The notes: generated from the letters alone by a model not told the origin. A DNA stretch of 64,000 nucleotides from JBHYGK01 sp051859045 (GCA_051859045.1 JBHYGK010000056.1:62001-126000); one strand, 5' to 3'; positions 53,331 through 62,426 are shown, counted from the first letter of the stretch. Numbers and translations: made by a program.

Positions 53331-54347
53331 ATGGACGAGCGCGCGCTGTTCGCGCGGCTGTGCGCGGGCCCGCTCGAGGCCGGCGCGCTGGCCGCCGGCC
53401 TCGGCGTGAGCCGGGCCGCGGCCTGGAAGCGGATCGAGGCGCTGCGCGCCGCCGGGCTCGCGATCGACGCGCGTCCCGGCGGCGGCTACGCCCTGGCCTC
53501 GCCGCGCGTGCCGCTGGACGCGGCGGCCATCGACGCCGCGCGCCGGGACCGCGGCTGGCCCGCCGCGATCGAGGTGGCGTGGCAGGTCGATTCGACCAAT
53601 GCCGAGCTGCTGCGCCGCGCCGATGCCGCGCGCGGCGGGGCCGACGCGGGCCTTGGCGCGCCGCCGGTGGCGCTGTTCGCCGAGCGCCAGACCGCCGGCC
53701 GCGGCCGCCGCGGCCGCGCGTGGTCGGCGCCGCTGGGCGGCGCGCTCACCTTCTCGCTCGGGCTGCGCTTCGAGGCCGGGCTGTCGCGGCTGGGCGGGCT
53801 GAGCCTGGCGGTCGGCGTCGCGGTGGCCGAGGCCCTGCGCGGCGAGGGCGTGCGCCAGGTCGGGCTGAAGTGGCCGAACGACCTGGTGGTGCGCGACGCC
53901 GGCGGCGGCCTGGCCAAGCTCGGCGGCCTGCTGGTGGAGGTCCGCGGCGAGGCCGCCGGGCCGGTGCGCGCGATCATCGGCCTCGGCCTCAACGTCGCGC
54001 TCGGCGAGGCCGACCGCGCCGCGATCGGCCAGCCGGTGGCCGACCTGGCCGGGCTCGACGGCGGACGCGTGCCCGATCGCGTGCGCCTGGCCGCGGCGCT
54101 GCTCGACGCGCTGCTGCCGGCGCTGGCGGCGTTCGAGCGCGAGGGCCTCGCGCCGGCGCTGGCGGGCTTCGCCGCACTCGACGTGCTGGCCGGCGCCGAG
54201 GTGGCGCTGCACGCCGCCGACGGCGTGCATGCCGGACGCGCGCTCGGGCTCGACGCCGACGGCGGGCTACGGGTGCGCCACGCCGACGGCGAGCGCACCT
54301 GGCATGCGGGCGAGGTGTCGCTGCGCGCGCGCCCCGGGGACGCCTGA
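53331..54347 (+). CDS. birA: Bifunctional biotin ligase/biotin operon repressor BirA
   Basis: A 338 aa protein with an N-terminal winged helix (LAAGLGVSRAAAWKRIEALR, about 17-36) and the biotin protein ligase domain: ERQTAGRGRRGRAW (biotinyl-AMP loop), LKWPNDLVV and the C-terminal SH3-like cap. It attaches biotin to acetyl-CoA carboxylase carrier protein and, given the DNA-binding domain, may repress biotin genes. GTG 53328 is an alternative start. The stop overlaps coaX as TGATG. Confidence 0.95.
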   Translation: MDERALFARLCAGPLEAGALAAGLGVSRAAAWKRIEALRAAGLAIDARPGGGYALASPRVPLDAAAIDAARRDRGWPAAIEVAWQVDSTNAELLRRADAARGGADAGLGAPPVALFAERQTAGRGRRGRAWSAPLGGALTFSLGLRFEAGLSRLGGLSLAVGVAVAEALRGEGVRQVGLKWPNDLVVRDAGGGLAKLGGLLVEVRGEAAGPVRAIIGLGLNVALGEADRAAIGQPVADLAGLDGGRVPDRVRLAAALLDALLPALAAFEREGLAPALAGFAALDVLAGAEVALHAADGVHAGRALGLDADGGLRVRHADGERTWHAGEVSLRARPGDA

Positions 54348-55099
54348 TGGACTGGCTGTTCGACCTCGGCAACACCCGGCTGAAGTGGGCGCGCGGCGAC
54401 GCCGTCGCCGCGGCGCAGGCGTTCGCGCACCTACCGGCGGGCGAGGCCGGCGCGCTGTCGCCGGCGCTGGCCCCGGCGCTCGCCGCGGCGCTCGCGGACG
54501 GCCCGGCGCCGGCGCGCGCGGTGATCGCCAGCGTCGGCGGTCCGGCGCGCACCGAGGCCCTCGAGCGCCTGCTCGACGGCCTCGGCGTCGCGCACGCGCG
54601 GGTCGCCACCGCGGCGCTCGCCGGCGGGCTCGCGATCGCCTACGCCGAGCCGTCCACGCTGGGCGTCGACCGCTTCCTGGCCCTGCTCGCCGCGCACCGC
54701 CGCGGGCCGGGGCCGTGGCTGGTGGCGAGCGTGGGCACCGCGCTCACCGCCGACCTGCTGCACGACGGCCGCCACCTCGGCGGCTGGATCGCCCCGTCGC
54801 CCGGCCTGATGCGCGAGGCGCTGGCCGCGCGCGTGCCGGCGCTGGCGGTGCCCGGCGGCGAGGCGCGCGCGTTCGCGTCGAGCACCGCCGACGCGCTGGC
54901 CTCCGGCGCCCGCGCCGCGGCCTGCGGCGCGCTCGAGCACGCGTTCGCGGAGGCCGGCGCGCGGCTCGGCCAGGCGCCGACCCTGCTGCTGGCCGGTGGC
55001 GGCGCCGACGCGGTGCGCGCCGGCCTGCGGGTGCCGTCGGTCGCGGCGCCGGAGCTGGTGCTCGAGGGCCTCGCGGCCTGGGCCGCCCTGCCGCGCTGA
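54347..55099 (+). CDS. coaX: Type III pantothenate kinase CoaX
   Basis: First enzyme of coenzyme A synthesis (250 aa), the type that is not feedback-inhibited. DLGNTRLKWA (phosphate-1), GVDRFLALLAAH, SVGTALTADLL and GGWIAPSPGLM are the family blocks. It overlaps birA by one base; the birA-coaX-SPOR order is common in this group as I recall. Confidence 0.95.
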   Translation: MDWLFDLGNTRLKWARGDAVAAAQAFAHLPAGEAGALSPALAPALAAALADGPAPARAVIASVGGPARTEALERLLDGLGVAHARVATAALAGGLAIAYAEPSTLGVDRFLALLAAHRRGPGPWLVASVGTALTADLLHDGRHLGGWIAPSPGLMREALAARVPALAVPGGEARAFASSTADALASGARAAACGALEHAFAEAGARLGQAPTLLLAGGGADAVRAGLRVPSVAAPELVLEGLAAWAALPR

Positions 55100-55108
55100 G
55101 CCCGCGGT

Positions 55109-55114
55109 TACACT
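55109..55114 (+). promoter_or_regulatory. -10-like hexamer 6 bases before the SPOR-like gene
   Basis: TACACT, then GCGCGC, then ATG: the same geometry and almost the same sequence as before dusA. There is no ribosome binding site. It sits ten bases after the coaX stop, so the gene may have its own leaderless transcript as well as readthrough. Confidence 0.45.
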
Positions 55115-55120
55115 GCGCGC

Positions 55121-55774
55121 ATGCTCCTTCGCGCCCTGATCCTGCTGCTGGTGGTGATGAACGCCGGCGTCGCCGCCTGGTGGTGGCTGCACGTGCCCGC
55201 GCCGCCGCCCGCCCTGCCGCCGCCGCCGCCCGGCGTCGCCCAGCTCGCCCTGCTCAGCGAGGCCGACCTCGCGTCGACGCCCGCGCTCGACTTCGACCCC
55301 GCGCCGGTGGCCGACGCCGACGCCCCGCGCTGCCTCGCGCTGGGGCCGTTCCAGACCCCCACCGACGCGCGCCGCGCGGCGCTGGTGCTCGGCCCGCTGG
55401 TGGCCCGGCTGCGCCAGCGCGAGATCACCGGCGAGGCCGTCGTGGGCTACCGCGTCTACCTGCCCGCCCAGCCCAGCCGCGAGGAGGCGCTCGGCCTCGC
55501 GCGCCGGCTGCAGGACGCGAACCTGCGCGACTACTACGTCGTGACCGCCGGCAGCGAGGAGAACACCATCTCGCTCGGCCAGTTCCGCGAGCTCGGCAAC
55601 GCCGAGGCCCGCCGCGACGAGGCCCGGGCCGCGGGCTTCGACCCGATGCTCGAGCCGCGCAGCGAGGCCGCCAGCCAGTGGTGGCTGGAGCTCGCCGCGG
55701 CCGAGGACTTCGACTGGCGCGAGGCCCTGGGCGGCTACGCCGGCGTCGGCGAGCGCGCCATCGCCTGCTTCTGA
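55121..55774 (+). CDS. SPOR-like membrane-anchored protein
   Basis: A 217 aa protein with a single N-terminal membrane helix (LLRALILLLVVMNAGVAAWWW), a Pro-rich linker, and a periplasmic domain that looks like one or two divergent SPOR repeats: RCLALGPFQTPTDARRAALV and EENTISLGQFRELGNAEARR. It ends with a Cys (AIACF). It may bind peptidoglycan at the septum. The ATG is only six bases from a TACACT box. Confidence 0.72.
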   Translation: MLLRALILLLVVMNAGVAAWWWLHVPAPPPALPPPPPGVAQLALLSEADLASTPALDFDPAPVADADAPRCLALGPFQTPTDARRAALVLGPLVARLRQREITGEAVVGYRVYLPAQPSREEALGLARRLQDANLRDYYVVTAGSEENTISLGQFRELGNAEARRDEARAAGFDPMLEPRSEAASQWWLELAAAEDFDWREALGGYAGVGERAIACF

Positions 55775-55804
55775 GGCGCGCCCGCGCGCCTGCCGCGCCG
55801 CGGC

Positions 55805-55833
55805 TTGCACCCGGCCGGCGGCCTCCGTAGCCT
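55805..55833 (+). promoter_or_regulatory. Promoter of the large EAL gene
   Basis: TTGCAC (55805-55810) and TAGCCT (55828-55833) are separated by exactly 17 bases. The predicted start near 55840 leaves about 34 bases before GTG 55874. Confidence 0.5.
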
Positions 55834-55873
55834 CGGCCCACCCCCCGAACACGACGCGCTGGGAGTTCCCGAC

Positions 55874-58800
55874 GTGCAGGCACCAAGGACGGACCTGACC
55901 GCACGGAGCCCGCTGATCCGGGCCTTCGCGTCCGCCCTGTTGCTGCTCGCCGCGATGCAGCTGGGCTTCGACCTCGACGGCCGTCCGCTCGCCCACGGGC
56001 TCGAGCACTGGCCGCTGGCCGGCCGCCTGCTGGCGCTGCTGCCGGCGGTGGTCGCGGGCATCGTCTTCTTCCCCGGCCCCAGCGTGCGCCGCCACCTGCG
56101 CGCGCCGGTGGCGTGGCTGTCGCTGGCGGGCGTGCTCGCGATGGCGGCCTGGCCCGGCCTCGGCGACAGCGGCCAGCGCGCGGGCCTGCTGCTGGCCGGT
56201 CTCGGGCTGGGCGCGGCGGCCAGCGTGCTGCGGCCGGGCGACCCCTCGGCGTGGCGCGAGTTCGTGCTGCGCGGCATCGGCGCGGCCCTGTTCGCGCTCG
56301 GCCTCGCGGGCCTCGCCGGCCTGCTCGGCCTGGCGCCGCCGGAGCGCGCGGTGCTGCTGGGGCCGTCGGCGGTGGCGGCGGTGATGATGGTGGGCGTGCT
56401 GGCCTATCGCCGGCACTGGCGCCACGGCGTCTCGATCGGCCCCGGGCGCGGGCTCGCCGCGGTGGTGCTCGGCCTGTCGCTGCTGGTCGCCCTGGGCTGG
56501 ATGCTGCGCGCCGAGGGCGTCGCCCGGCTGGGCACGGTCTTCGCCGCGATGAGCTTCTCGGCCGCGGTCTCCGCGGCGCTGGCCGCCAGCGCGATCGCGG
56601 CCACGCTGGGCGGGCAGCGGAGGCTGGCGCGGACCCTCACCGCCGCGGCCCTGCTGCCGAGCCTCGCGGCGATGCTGGTGCGGGCGTTCGAGCTCGACAT
56701 CGACCTCGGCGCCTGGCTGTCGTGGATCGGCCTGCTGGGGCCCGAGGGCGGCGGCCGGATCAGCGGCCCCACGCCCTCGGCGTTCGTGCTGGTCGCGCTC
56801 GGCCTGCTGCTGGCCCCCGGCCAGGAGCGCGACGGTCCGCTGCGCTGGGCGCCGACCTGGGCCGCCGGGCTGTCGCTGGCGGTCATCGCCGGCATCATCG
56901 CCGGCGGCATGCTGATCGACCTGCCCGGCGCCGCCGAGGGCGATCCCGCCGCCAGCCTGTCGCTGGCGACCGCGCTGGCGATGGCCCTGCTCGGCCTGGC
57001 GCTGGCGTTCGCCGACTTCGACGGCGAGCGCCGCGGGCGCTGGCTGCCCCTGATCGCGGGCCTCGCGGCGATCGGCCTCTCGGCGGTGCTGTGGACCGCG
57101 CTGGCGCGCGACCAGGCCGCCACCGTGACCCGCGTGCTCGAGGCCGAGATGGACGGCGCCCAGCGCCTCGTCGAGCGCGCGCTGCTGGTGCGCATCGGCG
57201 CGCTCGCGCGCGCCGGCCGGGTGCTTGGGTCGATGCCGGAGGAGCGCCGCGAGGCGCTGTTCGCGCTCGACGCGGCGGCGCTGGTCGAGGACTTCGAGGG
57301 CATCGACGCGCTGGCCTGGCTCGGCCCGGATGGCCGCCTGCGCCACCGCCACCAGCCCGGGGGCGCCGACACCCCGGCCGACGACGGCCGCCTGGAGCGC
57401 GCGTGGCAGCGCGTGCTCGAGGGCGGCGGGGTCGCGCTGGGCCGGCACGGGCATGCCGTGCACGACGGCGGCCGCGGCTTCCTGCTGGTGGCCGCCGCGC
57501 CGGGCGGGCAGGGCGCGATGGTGGCCCAGCTGCGCGAGGAGGCGGTCATCGCCATCGCGCTGACCGGCCTGATCCCCGAGGCCCCGCTGCGGGTGGGCCT
57601 GGAGGACGTGCCGGGGCACCCGCCGCTGTTCGAGCGGATGGCGCCGGAGGGGCGCCCGCTGCTCGCCGGGCGGCTCGAGGTGGGAGGCCTGCCGCTGACG
57701 CTGGAGATCTGGATGCCGGCCACCCTGGCGCCCGAGCGCCTGCCCGCGGGCCTGCTGGCGATGGGCCTGATCGCCGGCGTGCTGGTGGCGCTGGCGCTGC
57801 GGCTGGCGGTGCGCGCGCGCGAGCGCGCCGACGAGGCCGAGGCCGCCATCGCCGCGCTGCAGGCCGAGACGCTGGAGCGCGAGCGCGCCCAGGACGAGCT
57901 GCGCGCCGCCGAGGCCGACCTCGCGCACGCCGCCACCCACGACGCCGTGACCGGCCTGCCGCGCTTCCAGGTGCTCGACGCCGAGCTCGGCCAGCACGCG
58001 CCCGCCACCGGCCTGCGCGTGACGATGCTGATGCTCGACCTCGACGGCTTCCATGCGGTCAACGAGTCGCTCGGCCACGCGCGCGGCGACGACGCGCTGC
58101 GCGGCGTGGCCGCGCGCCTGCTCGACGCGGTCGGCGGCCGCGGCCGGCTGGCGCGGTTCGGCTCCGACGCCTTCCTCGCCGTGTATCCCGGGCTCGGCAG
58201 CGAGGACGCCGAGCGCGAGGCCGAGCGCCTGCGCGCGCGGCTCGCCGAACCGCTGGAGGCGGGCGGGGTGCGCTTCTTCCTGACCGCCAGCGTGGGCATC
58301 GCGCGCGGCACGCTGCCGCGCGACGACTTCACCGAGCTGGTGCGCCGCGCCGAGGCCGCGAAGGCCCAGGCCAAGCGCGATGGCCGCGACCTGGTGCGGA
58401 TCTGGGACGAGCGCGACGAGCTCGCGCGCGAGGACCGGCTGGCGCTGGGCGCCGCGCTGCGCGAGGCGATCCGGCTGCGCGAGCTGCGCCTGGTCTACCA
58501 ACCGCTGGTGGGCGCCGACGACGGCCGCCTGCGCGGCTTCGAGGCGCTGCTGCGCTGGCACAGCCCGCGCTTCGGCGACGTGCCGCCGCTGCGCTTCGTG
58601 CCGGTGGCCGAGAGCTTCGGCCTGATGCCCGACATCGGCCACTGGGTGATCGTCGAGGCCTGCCGCCAGCTCGCGGCGTGGAAGGCCGCCGGGCACGGGC
58701 CGCTGCGCATCGCTGTCAACGTCGCCGCGCAGCAGCTCTCGCGCCCGGGCCTGGTGGAGCAGGTCGGCGGCGCGCTGCTGCGCTTCGGCGTCGAGCCCGC

Positions 58801-59230
58801 CCAGCTCGAGCTCGAGCTCACCGAGGGCTCGCTGATCGAGAACCTCGAGCGCGCGCAGCGCGTGCTGGCCAAGCTCAAGGCGATCGGCGTGGGCCTGTCG
58901 ATCGACGACTTCGGCACCGGCTACTCGAGCCTGGCCTACCTCAAGCAGTTCTCGGTCGACAAGCTCAAGATCGACCGCAGCTTCGTCGTCGACCTGCCCA
59001 ACGACACCGACGACGCCGCGATCGCGCGCACCATCGTCGCGATGGGCCACCAGCTGCGCCTGACGATCGTCGCCGAGGGCGTCGAGCATTCCGGCCAGGC
59101 CGGTTTCCTCGCCTCGATCGGCTGCGACGAGCTGCAGGGCTACCACATCGCCCGCCCGATGGAGGCCGGCCAGGTCGAGGCCTGGATGCGCGGCCGGCCG
59201 CCGGGCGTGTCGCCGCTGCGTCCGGCCTGA
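55874..59230 (+). CDS. Large membrane protein with CHASE-like, degenerate GGDEF and EAL domains
   Basis: A 1118 aa protein with ten or more N-terminal membrane helices (about 15-430), a periplasmic CHASE-like domain (about 450-620), another membrane helix (about 625-645), a coiled coil, a GGDEF-like domain and an EAL domain. The cyclase signature reads GSDAF (763-767) instead of GGDEF, so this half is probably inactive or GTP-binding. EAL is intact (FEALLRW, Glu890), as are ELELTEGSL and DDFGTGYSS. It is most likely a c-di-GMP phosphodiesterase. GTG 55874 is the best start. Confidence 0.85.
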   Translation: MQAPRTDLTARSPLIRAFASALLLLAAMQLGFDLDGRPLAHGLEHWPLAGRLLALLPAVVAGIVFFPGPSVRRHLRAPVAWLSLAGVLAMAAWPGLGDSGQRAGLLLAGLGLGAAASVLRPGDPSAWREFVLRGIGAALFALGLAGLAGLLGLAPPERAVLLGPSAVAAVMMVGVLAYRRHWRHGVSIGPGRGLAAVVLGLSLLVALGWMLRAEGVARLGTVFAAMSFSAAVSAALAASAIAATLGGQRRLARTLTAAALLPSLAAMLVRAFELDIDLGAWLSWIGLLGPEGGGRISGPTPSAFVLVALGLLLAPGQERDGPLRWAPTWAAGLSLAVIAGIIAGGMLIDLPGAAEGDPAASLSLATALAMALLGLALAFADFDGERRGRWLPLIAGLAAIGLSAVLWTALARDQAATVTRVLEAEMDGAQRLVERALLVRIGALARAGRVLGSMPEERREALFALDAAALVEDFEGIDALAWLGPDGRLRHRHQPGGADTPADDGRLERAWQRVLEGGGVALGRHGHAVHDGGRGFLLVAAAPGGQGAMVAQLREEAVIAIALTGLIPEAPLRVGLEDVPGHPPLFERMAPEGRPLLAGRLEVGGLPLTLEIWMPATLAPERLPAGLLAMGLIAGVLVALALRLAVRARERADEAEAAIAALQAETLERERAQDELRAAEADLAHAATHDAVTGLPRFQVLDAELGQHAPATGLRVTMLMLDLDGFHAVNESLGHARGDDALRGVAARLLDAVGGRGRLARFGSDAFLAVYPGLGSEDAEREAERLRARLAEPLEAGGVRFFLTASVGIARGTLPRDDFTELVRRAEAAKAQAKRDGRDLVRIWDERDELAREDRLALGAALREAIRLRELRLVYQPLVGADDGRLRGFEALLRWHSPRFGDVPPLRFVPVAESFGLMPDIGHWVIVEACRQLAAWKAAGHGPLRIAVNVAAQQLSRPGLVEQVGGALLRFGVEPAQLELELTEGSLIENLERAQRVLAKLKAIGVGLSIDDFGTGYSSLAYLKQFSVDKLKIDRSFVVDLPNDTDDAAIARTIVAMGHQLRLTIVAEGVEHSGQAGFLASIGCDELQGYHIARPMEAGQVEAWMRGRPPGVSPLRPA

Positions 59231-59242
59231 GCGCGGCTCGCG

Positions 59243-59248
59243 TAGAAT
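59243..59248 (+). promoter_or_regulatory. -10 box of the tRNA-Thr gene
   Basis: TAGAAT ends nine bases before the mature tRNA 5' end. No good -35 hexamer is present in the preceding gene's 3' end. Confidence 0.4.
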
Positions 59249-59257
59249 CCCGGCCGC

Positions 59258-59333
59258 GCCGGCTTAGCTCAGTTGGTAGAGCAACCGCCTTGTAAGCGGT
59301 AGGTCGTCGGTTCGATTCCGACAGCCGGCACCA
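59258..59333 (+). tRNA. tRNA-Thr (anticodon TGT)
   Basis: A full cloverleaf of 76 bases with encoded CCA. Acceptor GCCGGCT pairs with AGCCGGC; D-arm GCTC/GAGC; anticodon stem ACCGC/GCGGT with loop CTTGTAA, anticodon TGT reading ACA; T-arm GTCGG/CCGAC with TTCGATT. It decodes a threonine codon that is rare in this GC-rich genome. The convergent SDR gene stops four bases after the CCA. Confidence 0.97.
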
Positions 59334-59336
59334 CCC

Positions 59337-60908
59337 TCACCAGTCGGTCGGCGCGTAGTCCTTCAGGAACTGGCCCCACACGTGCTCGCCGGTGTTGAAG
59401 CCGTGGATGATCGGGTCGACGATCCGCGCGGCGCCGTCGACGATGTCCAGCGGCGGGTGGAAGCGCTCCTCCAGCACCTTCTTCGCGGCGATCTCGGCCG
59501 GGTCCTCGTCGGTGACCCAGCCGGTGTCGACGCTGTTCATGTGGATGCCGCTGGCGTGGTAATCCGCCGCCGAGGTGCGCGTCATCATGTTCAGCGCGGC
59601 CTTGGCCATGTTGGTGTGCGGGTGCCGGGTGGTCTTGAAGTTGCGGTAGAACTGCCCCTCCATCGCCGAGACGTTGACCACGTGCTTGTCGTGCGTGGGC
59701 ACGCGCTCCATCAGCGGCTTCAGGCGCGCGTTGATGATGAAGGGCGCGATCGCGTTGACCAGCTGGGTCTCGAGCAGCTCCACCGACGGCACCTCGTGCA
59801 TCAGCAGGCGCCAGGAGTTGCGCCCGCGCAGGTCCACCTGCTGCAGGTCCTGGTCGAGCCGGCCCTCGGGGAACAGGTGCTGCTGGCCGAGCAGCTCGTC
59901 GGCCAGCAGCGGCACCTGCGAGAGCTCGGCGGCGCGCACCAGGCCGTCGACGCCGCCCTGCGCGGCCGCCACCAGCGCCGGGGCATCGGCGCCCGGCAGC
60001 AGGTCGGCGCCGCGCAGGCCCTCGTAGCGGCCCACCAGCCGGCGCACGGCCTCGGGCATCGCGTCGGCCGAGGCGGTCTCGTTGGCCATCATGTGCGCGT
60101 AGAACTGCGGCGGGCGGCGCACCGTCTGGCAGGCGTTGTTGATGATGAAGTCCAGCCGCGGGCGCGTGGCCAGCAGCTGGCTGCAGAAGGCCTCGACGCT
60201 GGGGGTGTGGCGCAGGTCCAGGCCGAACACCTCCAGCCGGTGGCCCCACTCCGCGAAGTCGGGCTCGGCGGCGTAGCGCGCCGCGGAGTCGCGCGGGAAG
60301 CGGGTGGTGACGATGAGCTCCGCGCCGGCGCGCAGCAGCTTCAGGCCGGCCTGGTAGCCGATCTTCACGCGGCCGCCGGTGAGCAGCGCCACGCGGCCGC
60401 GCAGGTCGGCGGTCTCGGTGCGCTTGGAGAAATTGAGCTCCGCGCAGGGCGGGCACATCTGGTCGTAGAAGTGGTGGAGCTGGGTGAACTTCTGCTTGCA
60501 CACGTAGCAGTGGCGCACCTCCGGGGAGTGCACCGGCGGCGGCTCGGGCGCCGCGCCCATCCCGTTGCTGGCGTCGTGCAGGCCCGGGGCCTGGGGCGGG
60601 AAGTAGTTCGGCGTGCTGAACACCGGCTTGCGCCGCAGCACGCGGATGCCGGTCTGGTCGAGCAGGGCGTCGGCCTCGCGGCGCTTGGCCCGCTCGCGCT
60701 CGCGTGCCTCGAGCTTGAGCGTGCGCCGGCGCCCCTTGGGCTCGGGGTGGTGGACCCGGGCGATGGCGCGGTGCAGGCGCGCGCGCTCGTCCCCGGGCAG
60801 GGCGTCGAGGAGGCGGCGGTCGGCGTCGACCTGCTCCAGCAGGTCCGCCGCGGCGCGCAGGCGCTCGAGCAGGGACGGGTCGGCGGCGGGCGGGGGCGTC
60901 GTGTTCAA
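59337..60908 (-). CDS. SDR-family protein with N-terminal zinc-ribbon-like segment
   Basis: A 523 aa protein. The N-terminal 130 residues are helical and charged; then CYVC and CPPC, 15 residues apart, form a probable zinc knuckle; a Rossmann domain follows with LLTGGRVKIGYQAGLKLL and IINNACQT. Ser of the SDR triad may be in NVSAMEGQF, but the YxxxK position reads TNMAK, so the catalytic Tyr is replaced. It is therefore a divergent oxidoreductase or NAD(P)-binding regulator. TTG 60908 is a guess; in-frame ATG 60980 is possible. Confidence 0.7.
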   Translation of the reverse strand: MNTTPPPAADPSLLERLRAAADLLEQVDADRRLLDALPGDERARLHRAIARVHHPEPKGRRRTLKLEARERERAKRREADALLDQTGIRVLRRKPVFSTPNYFPPQAPGLHDASNGMGAAPEPPPVHSPEVRHCYVCKQKFTQLHHFYDQMCPPCAELNFSKRTETADLRGRVALLTGGRVKIGYQAGLKLLRAGAELIVTTRFPRDSAARYAAEPDFAEWGHRLEVFGLDLRHTPSVEAFCSQLLATRPRLDFIINNACQTVRRPPQFYAHMMANETASADAMPEAVRRLVGRYEGLRGADLLPGADAPALVAAAQGGVDGLVRAAELSQVPLLADELLGQQHLFPEGRLDQDLQQVDLRGRNSWRLLMHEVPSVELLETQLVNAIAPFIINARLKPLMERVPTHDKHVVNVSAMEGQFYRNFKTTRHPHTNMAKAALNMMTRTSAADYHASGIHMNSVDTGWVTDEDPAEIAAKKVLEERFHPPLDIVDGAARIVDPIIHGFNTGEHVWGQFLKDYAPTDW

Positions 60909-61157
60909 GGCGGATCCATGGGGCGGCGCCGGCGCGCGGGGGGCGCGTCGGCCGGGTGGGCGGGGTGACGGGGGCGTCATGATACCGGGCCCGGCGGCCC
61001 CGCTCCCGCGCGCGACGGCAGGCGCCGCCAATGCGCGCCGCCGGCGTGGCCACGGGCGGCTGGTATCCTCGGCGGCCTGCCCGGGCGGCCCCCGCCCCCG
61101 CGCACCCGTACGCGTCGTCCGGTCACAATGACGGCGCACCGGTCTCCGGAGCGCACC

Positions 61158-61220
61158 ATGCCCGCGATCACCCCCCCCGCCGCCGCCCCCGCCCGCCCTG
61201 CCGACGGGGCCCGCCCGTGA
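61158..61220 (+). CDS. Possible 20-codon leader ORF before arginase
   Basis: ATG 61158 has GGAG ten bases upstream and opens a 20-codon frame (MPAITPPAAAPARPADGARP) whose TGA overlaps the arginase GTG as GTGA. It contains no Arg cluster, but it is Pro-rich. It could couple translation into arginase or be a chance frame. Confidence 0.35.
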   Translation: MPAITPPAAAPARPADGARP

Positions 61221-62140
61221 GCCGCTTCCCGCCCATCTCGCTGATCGGCGCGCCCACCGACATCGGCGCCGGCCACCGCGGCGCCTCGATGGGCCCGGAG
61301 GCCCTGCGCGTCGCCGGCCTCGAGGGCGCGCTGCGCGAGCGCGGCCTCGACGTGCTCGACCGCGGCAACCTCAGCGGCCCGGTGAACCCCTGGCAGCCGC
61401 CGCTGGACGGCTACCGCCACCTGCCCCAGGTGGTGGCCTGGAACCGCGCGGTGATGGACGCGGTGTACACCGAGCTCAGCGTCGGCCGGCTGCCGGTGAT
61501 GCTGGGCGGCGACCACTGCCTGGCGGTGGGCTCGATCACCGCGGTGGCGCGCTGGTGCCGCGAGCGCGGCCGCACGCTGCGGGTGATCTGGCTGGACGCG
61601 CACGCCGACTTCAACACCTCCGACGTCACCCCGTCGGGCAACGTCCACGGCATGCCGGTGAGCTGCCTGTGCGGCCTGGGCCCCGAGTCGCTGACCCACC
61701 TCGGCGGCAGCGCCCCGGCGATGCGCCCCGAGGAGATCCGGCAGATCGGCATCCGCTCGGTGGACGCCGGCGAGAAGCGGCTGGTGAAGGAGTACGGCCT
61801 CGACATCTACGACATGCGCTACATCGACGAGATCGGCATGAAGCGGGTGATGGAGGAGGCGCTGGAGGGGATCGACGAGAACACCCACCTGCACGTGAGC
61901 TTCGACGTCGACTTCCTCGACCCGGCCATCGCCCCGGGCGTGGGCACCACCGTGCCCGGCGGCCCGAACTACCGCGAGGCGCAGCTGGTGATGGAGATGA
62001 TCGCCGACACCGGCCGGCTGGGCTCGCTGGACATCGTCGAGCTCAACCCGGCCTTCGACGAGCACAACCGCACCGGCGCGCTGGCCGTCGACCTGGTGGA
62101 GAGCCTGTTCGGCAAGTCCACCCTGATGCGCGGGGACTGA
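61217..62140 (+). CDS. rocF: Arginase
   Basis: Dimanganese hydrolase (307 aa) that splits arginine to ornithine and urea. Metal-binding blocks are GGDHCLAVGS, WLDAHADFNT and SFDVDFLDP; SGNVHGMPV and the C-terminal DIVELNPAFDEHN fit arginase rather than agmatinase. GTG 61217 is chosen because ISLIGAPTDIGAGHRG begins right after it, as usual for the family. No other arginine catabolism genes are in the window. Confidence 0.92.
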   Translation: MSRFPPISLIGAPTDIGAGHRGASMGPEALRVAGLEGALRERGLDVLDRGNLSGPVNPWQPPLDGYRHLPQVVAWNRAVMDAVYTELSVGRLPVMLGGDHCLAVGSITAVARWCRERGRTLRVIWLDAHADFNTSDVTPSGNVHGMPVSCLCGLGPESLTHLGGSAPAMRPEEIRQIGIRSVDAGEKRLVKEYGLDIYDMRYIDEIGMKRVMEEALEGIDENTHLHVSFDVDFLDPAIAPGVGTTVPGGPNYREAQLVMEMIADTGRLGSLDIVELNPAFDEHNRTGALAVDLVESLFGKSTLMRGD

Positions 62141-62268
62141 GCGCGCCGCGGGCCGCCCGCGGCCCCGGCGCCGCGCCGCCTTCACGCCCCGCGGCTGGCC
62201 CGGCGCGGGGCGGCGGTGCAGAATCGACGCCCCGGCCGACCGGCCCGCCCCCCTCCGAGGATCCCGCC

Positions 62269-62421
62269 ATGAAGCGACTCCTGCTCATCGCCCTGCTGCT
62301 CGCCGCCGCCTCCGGCCTCTCCGCCTGCCAGACCATGAAGGGCCTGGGCGAGGACGTGCAGACGCTGGGCGAGAAGATCGAGCGCGGCGCGCGCGACTGC
62401 GACGACGGCTGCAACGACTGA
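62269..62421 (+). CDS. Entericidin A/B-like small lipoprotein
   Basis: A 50 aa lipoprotein: signal MKRLLLIALLLAAASGLSAC (Cys20) followed by a short conserved helix MKGLGEDVQTLGEKIERGA and a CDDGC motif at the end. Entericidins are tiny envelope lipoproteins linked to stress or programmed lysis in E. coli, where they form an antidote/toxin pair; here only one copy is present. A -10-like CAGAAT is at 62219-62224. It ends five bases before trpS. Confidence 0.85.
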   Translation: MKRLLLIALLLAAASGLSACQTMKGLGEDVQTLGEKIERGARDCDDGCND

Positions 62422-62426
62422 TCCCG

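Noticed and set aside
59258..59333. Integration site of an island at tRNA-Thr
   Set aside because: The tRNA is followed directly by a GC-matched convergent gene, and no integrase or repeated tRNA 3' end is seen in the window.
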